Of a stretch of DNA of 64,000 nt, positions 51,148-59,018 are shown one piece after another. The DNA is from Streptomyces justiciae (GTDB taxonomy: Bacteria; Actinomycetota; Actinomycetes; Streptomycetales; Streptomycetaceae). Made by a program: the position numbers and the translations under genes. The stretch is from NCBI RefSeq assembly GCF_015163075.1, contig NZ_JADDXU010000001.1:744001-808000 (forward strand), written 5' to 3'. Positions within the stretch are counted from its first letter, which is position 1, and each line of letters opens with the position of its first letter. The notes beneath the pieces were generated by a model. The model saw only the letters and a list, made by a program, of their open reading frames with translations, was not told the origin of the DNA and searched no databases.

Positions 51148-52152
51148 TCAGTCGTCGGGGGTGCCTGCGCCGCTGAGTGAGGGCACGGTGTCCTCGCGGC
51201 GGGCGAGGGAGAGACCTCCGAGCCGGAAGTGGTCGAGCTTGTCGATGATCGTCTGACCGACCGGGGTGTGCCCCCAGATGCTGATGCCCTGATGGGTGCT
51301 GGGCTGCCAGGTGGCCTCGTCGACGACGATGGGGTTCCAGCCGACCTCCCACTCGAAGCCCGACGGGGTACGGGCGTAGTACGACAGCTCCTTGTCGTTC
51401 GTGTGCTGACCCACCGACAGGGCCATGTCGAAGCCGAGTTCGTGCACGCGGTCGTAGCTGCGGGCCAGGTCGTCGAGTGAGGCGGCCTGGATGTTGAGGT
51501 GCTGGACGCGGGTGCGGACCGGGTCGATCGGCAGGCCGCGGACGGCAGCGATCGCGATGGAATGGTGGCGCTCGTTGACCCGCAGGAAGCGGACCTTGAG
51601 CTGCACGCCGCTGATGGCCTCGTCGATGTAGTCGGTGAGCCGGGCGTCGAAGACGGTGTCGAAGTAGCCGCGCAGCTGCGTCGGCTTGGTGGAGGTGATC
51701 GCGATGTGTCCCATGCCGGAGTCGCCAGTGACCCAGCCGGAGGCGAGCATGCGCAGCGGCTCGGGGGAGACGACCGGGGTGGTGTAGATCTCCTGGGTGA
51801 TGCCCTTGGGACCGGGGAAGCGCAGGAGGCGTTCGACGCCGCGCAGGGCGGCCTCCTCGGCGCTGCCCTCGACGCAGGGGACGCCGTGGGCGCGGACGCG
51901 GGCCTCGATCCGCTCGAAGGAGGCGTGGTCGTCGATGTGCCAGCCGGTGGCGACGACGTCCTCGGCGGGGCCGCGCCGGAGCAGGAAGCGGCACTCGTGG
52001 TCGTCGAGGCGGAAGCGCATGACGTCACGGGAGATGTCGTCGTGGTGCATGCCGATGGCGTCGGTGCCGAAGCGGCGCCAGTCGGCGAAGCGGTCGGACT
52101 CGATGACGACGTAGCCGAGGTGGACGGCCCCGAACACGGAAGCGGTGTTCAT
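51148..52152 (-). CDS. Type I extradiol dioxygenase, BphC/HppB-like, module C
   Basis: 334 residues. Two VOC domains, with iron ligands in the second: H149 (MGHIAI), H218 (VQHLNI) and E269 (FEWEVGW). The 51-residue gap between the last two is as in BphC. It should open a catechol ring such as 2,3-dihydroxyphenylpropionate. It is shorter at the N-terminus than the module A and B dioxygenases. ATG 52152 overlaps the hydrolase stop (ATGA). Confidence 0.87.
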   Translation of the reverse strand: MNTASVFGAVHLGYVVIESDRFADWRRFGTDAIGMHHDDISRDVMRFRLDDHECRFLLRRGPAEDVVATGWHIDDHASFERIEARVRAHGVPCVEGSAEEAALRGVERLLRFPGPKGITQEIYTTPVVSPEPLRMLASGWVTGDSGMGHIAITSTKPTQLRGYFDTVFDARLTDYIDEAISGVQLKVRFLRVNERHHSIAIAAVRGLPIDPVRTRVQHLNIQAASLDDLARSYDRVHELGFDMALSVGQHTNDKELSYYARTPSGFEWEVGWNPIVVDEATWQPSTHQGISIWGHTPVGQTIIDKLDHFRLGGLSLARREDTVPSLSGAGTPDD

Positions 52153-53012
52153 CGGCGGCCCGCCAGGAAGTCGGCGCAGAGGCTGTTGAAGAGGTCCGCG
52201 CGCTCCCACTGCACCCAGTGCCCGGTGTTGGCGACCAGGTAGAGGTCGCAGTTGGGCAGCCGGTCGGCGAGCATCGGGCCGCCGGAGGGCCGGTTGACCC
52301 GGTCGGCGGCGCCCCACAGCACCAGGGTCGGCACCGGCAGCCGGGACAGCCGTTCGTCCCGTGTGAAGTCCATCTTCCACAGCGCCTTGAGTGACTTCGG
52401 CCGCCGCAGCGGCGGGGCCGCGACGACCTCGGGGTCGATGCTGTCGCGGTAGCGGGCGTCAATGACGCTGTCGGGGACGTCGGCGGCGTTGAAGACGAGG
52501 TACTGACGGATGAACTTCTCCAGCTTCAGCCGCGAAGGGCCGTCCCCGCCGTAGTAGTTGAGCAGCGAGTTGAGGCCCGGCGTGGGCAGCCCGCGGGTGG
52601 TCCCGATGCCGCCGGGGCCCATGAGGACCATGCGGTCGACGCGGTCGGGGGTGTCCAGGGCGAGCCGGAGAGCGCAGGCCCCGCCGTAGGAGTTGCCGAC
52701 CAGGTGGGCCTTGTCCAGACCGAGTTCGTCGAGCAGGCCGCGGATGCCTGCGGCGAGGCTGCCGAAGGGGTCGGCGGGGTCGATGCCCTTGGAGCTGCGG
52801 CCGTAGCCGGGCAGGTCGGGGACGATGACCCGGTGTTCCTTGGCCAGCTCCGCGATGTTGCGGCTGTAGTTGGAGACGCCGGAGGCGCCGGGGCCGCCGC
52901 CGTGCAGCAGCAGGACGGGAGGACCGTCCCCGGTCTCGGCAACGAAGATCTTCTTGCCGGCGACGTCGAGCAGGGACTCCCGCATCGACGGCAGTTCGGT
53001 GTGCGTGGTCAT
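52149..53012 (-). CDS. Meta-cleavage C-C hydrolase (MhpC-like alpha/beta hydrolase)
   Basis: 287 residues. Nucleophile S108 in GNSYGGA, D237 in WGAADRVN and H265 in TGHWVQWE make the catalytic triad; HGGGPGASG is the oxyanion region. It cleaves the ring-opened product into a carboxylic acid and 2-hydroxypenta-2,4-dienoate, the substrate of the hydratase on the other side of the terminator. Eight bases after the hydroxylase. Confidence 0.9.
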   Translation of the reverse strand: MTTHTELPSMRESLLDVAGKKIFVAETGDGPPVLLLHGGGPGASGVSNYSRNIAELAKEHRVIVPDLPGYGRSSKGIDPADPFGSLAAGIRGLLDELGLDKAHLVGNSYGGACALRLALDTPDRVDRMVLMGPGGIGTTRGLPTPGLNSLLNYYGGDGPSRLKLEKFIRQYLVFNAADVPDSVIDARYRDSIDPEVVAAPPLRRPKSLKALWKMDFTRDERLSRLPVPTLVLWGAADRVNRPSGGPMLADRLPNCDLYLVANTGHWVQWERADLFNSLCADFLAGRR

Positions 53013-53020
53013 GACGGTCC

Positions 53021-54631
53021 TTACCGGGTGAGGGAGGCGGACTTGCGCGGTGAGGGGGTGAATCCGGCCGGAGGCGGGGGGAGTTCGGCACCGGCGGGCG
53101 CGGCGGCGTAGACGTAGCCGTCCGGGCGCAGGACGAGGGTGGTGACGCGGCGTTCGGCCATCCAGGGCAGCAGGACACCGTCATCGTCGACGAGGGCGCC
53201 CCCGGCCGGGCGGGAGCCGGCGGTAGTGATCCTGAGCGAGGGAATGCCGAGGTGCTCCCATGCGGGCTGGGGCGCGGGCAGTCCTCCGTGCAGGAGCAGC
53301 CACCGGCTATCCAGGGCGTCGTCCAGGCGGGCCCGGCTGCCGTCGGGGGTGGTCACCCAGGGCTGCGGTATCTGCTGCCCGGTCGCCTTGGTGCGGGGGC
53401 GTGCCTGGAAGCCGTCGGCGTAGTGGGCTATGGGGATCCAGTTGGAGTCCTGGAGCCACTGGCTGAAGCGGGGGACTCGGTTCACGACGGGCAGCACGGA
53501 GTCGCGGACCCGGGTGACGGCCGAGCGTCGTTCGGTGATGATCCGCCCGACGAACACCGCACGTCTGGTGATCTCCTTGACGTGCGGTTTGCGTTCGGCC
53601 TCGTAACTGTCCAGCAGGCTCTCCGGCAGCTCGCCGCGCAGCACGGCATCCAGTTTCCAGCACAGGTTGGCCACGTCGCGCACGCCGGCGGCCATGCCCT
53701 GGCCGATCCACGGCGGCATCGCGTGGGCTGCGTCCCCGGCGAGGAAGACCCGGCCGACCCGGAAGCGGGCGGCGAAGCGGACGTGGTGGCTGTAGACAGT
53801 CGCCCGAAGGATCTTGATCTGGTCCCGGCCGATCCCGTACCGCGCCACCATCGAGTAGATCGCCTCGTCGGTGGTCAGGTACGTCTCGTCGTCACCCGGC
53901 AGGATCGGGAACTCCCAGCGGTGGTGGCCGAGGGGCGTCGGGCAGTCCACTGCCGGGCGGGCCGGGTCGCAGCGGAAGCGCAGCCGGTCGTGGTCCGGCC
54001 AGGGCTTGAGCATCTTGGTGTCGATGACCACCCAACGGTCTTCGTACGTCCGTCCCTCGTAGCCCACGTTCAGCTGTGCGCGGGTGAGGCTGGAGCCACC
54101 GTCGGCCGCGATGACGTACGCGGCACGCAGTCGTCGTACCGTGTCGTCGGCGGTACCCACCACCGTCAATTCGACGCCGTCGGCGTCCTGGCGCAGCCGC
54201 ACGCACTCCTGGCGCAGCAGCACCTCCACGTTCGGGTAGCGGCCGACTCCCTCCCGCAGTACCTGCTCCAACGCCGGCTGGTAGATGAACATCTGCGGTG
54301 GATGGCCGTGGCCGCGCGGGGTGGGGTGCGCGCTGATGAAGGCGCGGCCGCGTGCGTCCACGAAGTCCAGCGGCCGCTCGGCCAGCATGTCCCGCTTCAG
54401 CCGTTCGGCCAGGCCGACGCGCTGCCAGACCCGTACGACCTCCTCGTCCGTGGAGATCGCCCGGGCACGGGCGAACACTTCGGCGTCGCGCTCCAGCACG
54501 ACGACCCGGAGGCCCATTGCCCCGAGCAGGTTCGCCGCGGTCACGCCCGTCGGCCCGTAGCCGATCACCGCCACGTCGTACGTACTGCTCTCGCTGCCCT
54601 CGGCTCTGTCCTTGGCACTGATACCGCTCAC
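53021..54631 (-). CDS. FAD-dependent aromatic hydroxylase (MhpA-like), module C
   Basis: 536 residues. FAD-binding VAVIGYGPTGVTAANLLG, GD motif LAGDAAHAMPPWIGQG and a C-terminal thioredoxin-like domain. It should hydroxylate a 3-hydroxyphenyl-type acid next to its hydroxyl to give the catechol for the dioxygenase. First gene of the upper operon, starting at GTG 54631 with GAGGTGG 6 bases upstream. A 36-base palindrome lies 38 bases upstream. Confidence 0.88.
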   Translation of the reverse strand: MSGISAKDRAEGSESSTYDVAVIGYGPTGVTAANLLGAMGLRVVVLERDAEVFARARAISTDEEVVRVWQRVGLAERLKRDMLAERPLDFVDARGRAFISAHPTPRGHGHPPQMFIYQPALEQVLREGVGRYPNVEVLLRQECVRLRQDADGVELTVVGTADDTVRRLRAAYVIAADGGSSLTRAQLNVGYEGRTYEDRWVVIDTKMLKPWPDHDRLRFRCDPARPAVDCPTPLGHHRWEFPILPGDDETYLTTDEAIYSMVARYGIGRDQIKILRATVYSHHVRFAARFRVGRVFLAGDAAHAMPPWIGQGMAAGVRDVANLCWKLDAVLRGELPESLLDSYEAERKPHVKEITRRAVFVGRIITERRSAVTRVRDSVLPVVNRVPRFSQWLQDSNWIPIAHYADGFQARPRTKATGQQIPQPWVTTPDGSRARLDDALDSRWLLLHGGLPAPQPAWEHLGIPSLRITTAGSRPAGGALVDDDGVLLPWMAERRVTTLVLRPDGYVYAAAPAGAELPPPPAGFTPSPRKSASLTR

Positions 54632-54668
54632 CAGGCCACCTCACTGTCGTCGTCCCTGACGGCTCTTG

Positions 54669-54704
54669 CTGTATCGTTCATTCCAGTTGGAATGGCCGCT
54701 ACAG
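54669..54704. promoter_or_regulatory. 36-base palindromic operator 2 of module C
   Basis: CTGTATCG and CGCTACAG surround an inner ATTCCAGTTGGAAT. Between the hydroxylase and the TetR. It matches 46409-46444 closely, so both ends of module C are probably controlled by the same protein. Confidence 0.65.
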
Positions 54705-54758
54705 TAAGTTGAGGGGCAGATACGGTCAAGGGCCGACAGCAACAGGAAGGGCACCTTC

Positions 54759-55400
54759 ATGACCACCAGGCCGCAGACAACGCGCAAGAAGCGTGCGAAC
54801 GGGGTGGAGTCGCGGCAGCGGATCCTGGATGCCGCCGTGGAGATCGCGGGCGAGCGGGGGTACGAGGGCACGTCCATCGCGGCGGTCAGCGCCAAGTGCG
54901 GACTGCCCGCCAGCTCGATCTACTGGCATTTCAAGGACAAGGACGACCTGATCGCCGCGGTCATCGAGCGCAGCTTCGAGACCTGGCTCGCGGCCGTCGA
55001 ACTGCCGGGGGAAGAGACGGGTACGCCCCTGGAGCGGGTCACGGCCATGGCCGCGAACGTGGCGAAGTCGCTGGTCGACGCGCCGGACTTCCTGCGCCTG
55101 GGCCTCATGCTCGCCCTGGAGCGGCGGCCCACGGAGCCCCGGGGCCGGACCGCGTTCCTTCAGGTCCGCGGCATCGCGAGCGAAAAGATCACCGAAGTCA
55201 TCCGGACCTTGCTTCCCGACCTGGACGAAGGCGCCGTGCACACCCTCACGACCTATGCCGTCGCCGGCGCCGACGGGCTGTTCGTCCAGCGGGAGATCAG
55301 CGGCGACGCCGTCGACCTGGTGGCCATGTTCGAACTGCATGCGCAACTGGTCTACGAGGCGGCCATGCGCATGGCAGCGGCGAACTCCGGACGTCGCTGA
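54759..55400 (+). CDS. TetR-family regulator of module C
   Basis: 213 residues. Helix-turn-helix SIAAVSAKCGLPASSIYWHFKDKDDLIAAV (about residues 38-67). It is divergent from the upper module C operon and the palindrome between them is repeated before the decarboxylase. It is probably a repressor released by an aromatic acid. ATG 54759 with AGGAAGGG upstream. Not closely similar to the TetRs of modules A and B, as far as can be seen. Confidence 0.85.
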   Translation: MTTRPQTTRKKRANGVESRQRILDAAVEIAGERGYEGTSIAAVSAKCGLPASSIYWHFKDKDDLIAAVIERSFETWLAAVELPGEETGTPLERVTAMAANVAKSLVDAPDFLRLGLMLALERRPTEPRGRTAFLQVRGIASEKITEVIRTLLPDLDEGAVHTLTTYAVAGADGLFVQREISGDAVDLVAMFELHAQLVYEAAMRMAAANSGRR

Positions 55401-55435
55401 CCGACCGGCGGCGAGCCTGCGCCTGAAGAGGCCGG

Positions 55436-55995
55436 TCAGGAAGGCGTGGCCGAGTCCGACTTGGTCGCGAGCAGATGGCGGTTCAGGGCCACCACCAGCT
55501 TGGTGTACCGGCGCGGCATCAGCCGTACGAGGAGGTCGGTGATCTTCGCGTCGGTGCCGACGAGGATCCGCAGACGCTTGGCTTCGATGCCATCGACGAT
55601 GATCCTGGCCGCCTTGGCAGGGTCCACCTTGAGCACCTTGTCGTTGATGACCTTCGCGCGGGCCCGGTCTCCCGCGGTGGGCTCCAGGCCTTGAGGCTGG
55701 ACACGTTGATGACGTGGCCGTCGCCCGAGGCGATCAGGTGGGGCAGGAACGCCTTGGTTCCGTGGATCACACCCCAGAGGTTGACCCCGAGAACCAGCTC
55801 GTAGTCGCGCAACTCGCTGTCGAGGAAGGCACGCCCGGCACCGATACCAGCGTTGTTGTAGATCTGGTGGACCACACCGAAGTGCTCGGCAATCGTGTGC
55901 GCGTAGGTCTCGAACGCGACGGCGTCGCTCACGTCCAGCAGTTGTTGATGCACGCGCGCACCGAGTGCCGCGACCTTGCCCCTCACTGAACTCAT
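55436..55995 (-). pseudogene. Decayed SDR family oxidoreductase
   Basis: From the 5' end the first frame reads SSVRGKVAALGARVHQQLLD, HQIYNNAGIGAGRAF and VINVSSLKAW, which are middle parts of an SDR; the NAD-binding TGxxxGIG head is missing. At about 55680 the sequence passes into another frame reading VLKVDPAKAARIIVDGIEA and later RRYTKLVVALNRHLLA, an SDR C-terminus. The YxxxK catalytic segment is lost at the junction. So the start, the active site and the frame are all damaged. Confidence 0.7.
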
Positions 55996-56058
55996 AGCGT
56001 CATGTGCCCCTGTGCTCGGCGACTGTGATGAGACTCTGGACTTCCTCGCTACTGCGTT

Positions 56059-56829
56059 CTAAGCAGCAACCAGCGCCGAACCGACGCGGATGACCGGCAC
56101 GCTTCGCTCCACGGTGTAGGCGTGGACGGCCGTCAGCACTGTCCGCTGCTCGGCCACAATGCCGGCGACCTGCTCGGACTTGAGCAGGTCGTCCATGGCG
56201 GCACGGCTGTCGGCTCCCACGACGACGCTCGCGTGATAGCGGCGGAAGGTCGGGTTGTCGTGACAGACGCCGAGCGTGGGGTGCACGAAGCGCGACCAGG
56301 GCAGGAAGGTGTACGTCCGCAGATCCTGCGCGCCGGCCTCGTGGAGCGCCGGGCCGATACGGTCGTGGACGAATCGCCGGAAGGTACGGCCGCTCACGCC
56401 TCGGCGCCGCCGCAGCATCAGAACGGTGCGATGGCCTACGGCGTCGTCGTGTCCGTCGGTCCACCAGCGGCCTCCGCCGGGACCGGTGACCTGTCCGAGG
56501 ACGCGTTCGAAGACGTTCTGTTCGTCCAGGTAGACCTCCCGCATGTGCATCGGCATGCCCAGCGCGGCGGCGGTGCTCCCGAACCGGACCTCGGCCACGC
56601 CGTCGCAGCGCCAGCTCGGCGGGATCACCGTGCCCACGGTGGGGGACGACGGCCAGTAGCCGTGGTCGGTGGGCGAGAAGTGCCGTTGCACGTACTCGGC
56701 CATGTTGGGCAGGCGCCCGGCGATCTGTGCGTGCGGCCCGGACCAGTACCCGAGGGCTGCCTCCCGCGGCAGATCCGCGCGCAGCCAGACGGGGGACATG
56801 TAGGAGGTGGTCTTCACAGGTCGGCTCAT
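56059..56829 (-). CDS. EthD-domain protein (last gene of module B)
   Basis: 256 residues of two repeated EthD/dimeric alpha-beta-barrel halves (about 1-110 and 130-240; MSPVWLRADLPREAALGYWSGPHAQIAGRL near the start, RTFRRFVHDRIGPALHEAGAQDL in the second half, shown in part). EthD-type proteins support ether or aromatic degradation and are often small stand-alone or repeated domains. ATG 56829 after AGGAG. It lies 74 bases after the hydroxylase on the same strand, so it may be co-transcribed. Confidence 0.75.
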   Translation of the reverse strand: MSRPVKTTSYMSPVWLRADLPREAALGYWSGPHAQIAGRLPNMAEYVQRHFSPTDHGYWPSSPTVGTVIPPSWRCDGVAEVRFGSTAAALGMPMHMREVYLDEQNVFERVLGQVTGPGGGRWWTDGHDDAVGHRTVLMLRRRRGVSGRTFRRFVHDRIGPALHEAGAQDLRTYTFLPWSRFVHPTLGVCHDNPTFRRYHASVVVGADSRAAMDDLLKSEQVAGIVAEQRTVLTAVHAYTVERSVPVIRVGSALVAA

Positions 56830-56903
56830 GTCTACTCCTGTACGGACTGGCGAACGGCAAGGCCCGGGCCCGTCCGGGCACTTGCCGCTCGCCGGGCGCG
56901 CGC

Positions 56904-58670
56904 TCAGCGGCGGGCGCCCCGGATACGGTCGATGACGTGCAGCGGGTCGGCGGGCGCGGTGTCTCCGCGCCAGGCGACGTGCTGGTCCGGTCGTACGAGG
57001 ACCAGGTCCCGTTCGTAGAGGGTGTGGGCGTGCGGGTCTCGCACGTCGACGACCTCCAGGGGGACGCCACGCTCGGCGGCGGCGTCGGTGAGCGCGGTGA
57101 CGTCGTGGTCGGCGAAGCGCAGCAGGGTGAAGCCGGTCGGGTGGAGGAGGTCGAACAGCGCGCTGCCGTCGGCCAGCAGGACGCTCGGCGGCCGTGCGCC
57201 CGGCCAGGTGCTGGGCACGTACTCGTCCATCGGCTGGCGCGGTGCCCGGGCACCGGGTGCGGTGTCGGGGCAGACGACGGGTGAGGTGTCGTAGCGGTAG
57301 CCGAGTTCGATGCCGAGGGCCTCGTTCTCCAGGTTGCCGAGGTCGAGGATCTCGCGGCCGACGCGCTGGCGGGTGCGGGCGCCGAGCCAGCGTTCGCTGT
57401 GCAGTTCGGCCCGGTTGGCGGTCATGATGGCGGCCCGGACGAGGGCGTGCCGGGCGGCGGCCGTCCGGTTGCGCAGGGCCACGGCTCGGCGCTCGTGTTC
57501 GTAGGCCTCCAGGAGGTCGGGGGTGCCCCAGCCCTGGAGTACCGCGGCGAGGGCCCAGCCCAGGCCGATGGCGTCGCCGACGCCGGTGTTCATGCCGTAG
57601 CCGCCGGTCGGGGTCACCTGGTGGACGGCGTCGCCCGCGAGCCAGACCCGGCCACGCCCGAACGAGTCGGCGACGGTCAGGCGCGGCGTCCAGGCGTTGG
57701 CGACCAGCACGTCCGCCTCGAAGCGGCAACCGAGGCGGTCGTAGAGGAACTCTCGTGGGTCGATGCGGTCGGCGTCGGTGCCCATGCCGAGCGGGGCGTG
57801 GAGGGTGAAGGTGTCGCCGTCGTTCTGCGAGATCAGCGTCCAGCCGTCCGGGGACTGGAGGTGCCAGACGGTGCCGAACCGGTTCAGGACCGCGGGGTCC
57901 TTGGTGGTGAAGTGCACCAGGTAGAAGCGGCCGTCCGCGGGTCGTTCGCCCCGCTCCCGGAAGGCGCGGGCGAGGGCCGCCACCGTGCGGGGCAGGCCGA
58001 TCTCCTTGACGACCAGCTTGCGCAGGTCGATCTCGTCCAGGCCGATGCCCAGCTGTCTGCGGGTGCGGCTGCCGGCGCCGTCGCAGCCGGCGAGGTAGCG
58101 GGCGCGGACGGTGCGGCGGCCCGTGCCGTCGGCGGAGACCAGGTGGGCGGTGACGCCGTCGGCGTCCTCCTCGTAGCGTTCCAGGCCCCATCCGTACTGC
58201 ACGCTCACGTGCTTGGCGCGGTCCTCCAGCAGGTCCCGCAGCGCCGGTTCGAGGATGACCTGGGAGACCCGCATCCAGGGCTCCAGGGGCCCTGTGCCGT
58301 CGTTGCGCTCGCGGTTCTTCGCCCGCAGGTCGTCGACGCTGGGGTATTCGAACGACGCCAGTTCCCAGCCGGCCGCGTTCGTCGCCCACGTCACCTTGGT
58401 GCGGCGGTCGCCGGGGATGGCGACCTTGCGCAGGTCGTCGGCGACGCCGAGGCGGCGGTAGAGCTCCATGCTGCGGCCGTTGGTGACGTCCATCTTCGGA
58501 TGCCGGGTGGTGGAGGCGTTCCGCTCCACCAGGAGGGTCTGCACCCCGTGCTGCTCCAGCTCCAGGGCCAGGGTCAGGCCGACCGGGCCCGCCCCGACCA
58601 CGAGCACCGCGGTCTGCTCGACCGTCGGAGGTGTCGGCTCATTCGTCGCGTGGCTCATCTCGTGGCTCAT
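56904..58670 (-). CDS. FAD-dependent aromatic monooxygenase, module B
   Basis: 588 residues from ATG 58670; an ATG at 58655 is an alternative. FAD motif LVVGAGPVGLTLALELEQHGV, DG motif GCDGAGSRTRRQLG and GD motif LAGDAVHQVTPTGGYGMNTG. It belongs to the PHBH/PheA class that hydroxylates phenolic rings. The C-terminal thioredoxin-like part is shown by VLLADGSALFDLLHPTGFTLL. It differs from the module A and C hydroxylases in its GD-motif region. The ATG overlaps the DoxX stop by ATGA. Confidence 0.85.
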   Translation of the reverse strand: MSHEMSHATNEPTPPTVEQTAVLVVGAGPVGLTLALELEQHGVQTLLVERNASTTRHPKMDVTNGRSMELYRRLGVADDLRKVAIPGDRRTKVTWATNAAGWELASFEYPSVDDLRAKNRERNDGTGPLEPWMRVSQVILEPALRDLLEDRAKHVSVQYGWGLERYEEDADGVTAHLVSADGTGRRTVRARYLAGCDGAGSRTRRQLGIGLDEIDLRKLVVKEIGLPRTVAALARAFRERGERPADGRFYLVHFTTKDPAVLNRFGTVWHLQSPDGWTLISQNDGDTFTLHAPLGMGTDADRIDPREFLYDRLGCRFEADVLVANAWTPRLTVADSFGRGRVWLAGDAVHQVTPTGGYGMNTGVGDAIGLGWALAAVLQGWGTPDLLEAYEHERRAVALRNRTAAARHALVRAAIMTANRAELHSERWLGARTRQRVGREILDLGNLENEALGIELGYRYDTSPVVCPDTAPGARAPRQPMDEYVPSTWPGARPPSVLLADGSALFDLLHPTGFTLLRFADHDVTALTDAAAERGVPLEVVDVRDPHAHTLYERDLVLVRPDQHVAWRGDTAPADPLHVIDRIRGARR

Positions 58671-59017
58671 TTCTGGAGGAGGGCGATCAGGTAGGCCACG
58701 ACGAGGACGGCCGAGCCGATCGCCGGTGCCGCCGCGGGCAGCCGGTCTCCGGCGCGCAGGTGCGCCAGGACCGCGCCGGCGAGCAGGAGAAGGAAGCCGG
58801 CCGCCGCCGCGATCCCCAGACCGGTGACCGCCCATCCGGCGAAGAGGCCGAGAACACCGGCGAGTTCGAGCGCGCCGATGACGCGGTAGCCGCCGACGGT
58901 GAATCCCAGATGGGCTGCCCGCTCGGCCATCTGAGCCGTCCCGATGAGTTTTCCGGCGCTCAGCAGCGTGAACCAGAGGGCCAGGAGACAGGTGAGGATG
59001 GTGTCGAGAGCGGTCAT
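58667..59017 (-). CDS. DoxX-family membrane protein (module B)
   Basis: 116 residues, four hydrophobic segments. AERAAHLGFTVGGYRVIGALELAGVLGL matches QAAAHLGMSPGRYRVIGALEVAGVIGL of the module A protein. ATG 59017 is one base after the ligase stop. It is the same family as in module A and again lies next to a CoA ligase, which implies a shared pathway role. Confidence 0.75.
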   Translation of the reverse strand: MTALDTILTCLLALWFTLLSAGKLIGTAQMAERAAHLGFTVGGYRVIGALELAGVLGLFAGWAVTGLGIAAAAGFLLLLAGAVLAHLRAGDRLPAAAPAIGSAVLVVAYLIALLQK

Positions 59018-59018
59018 G

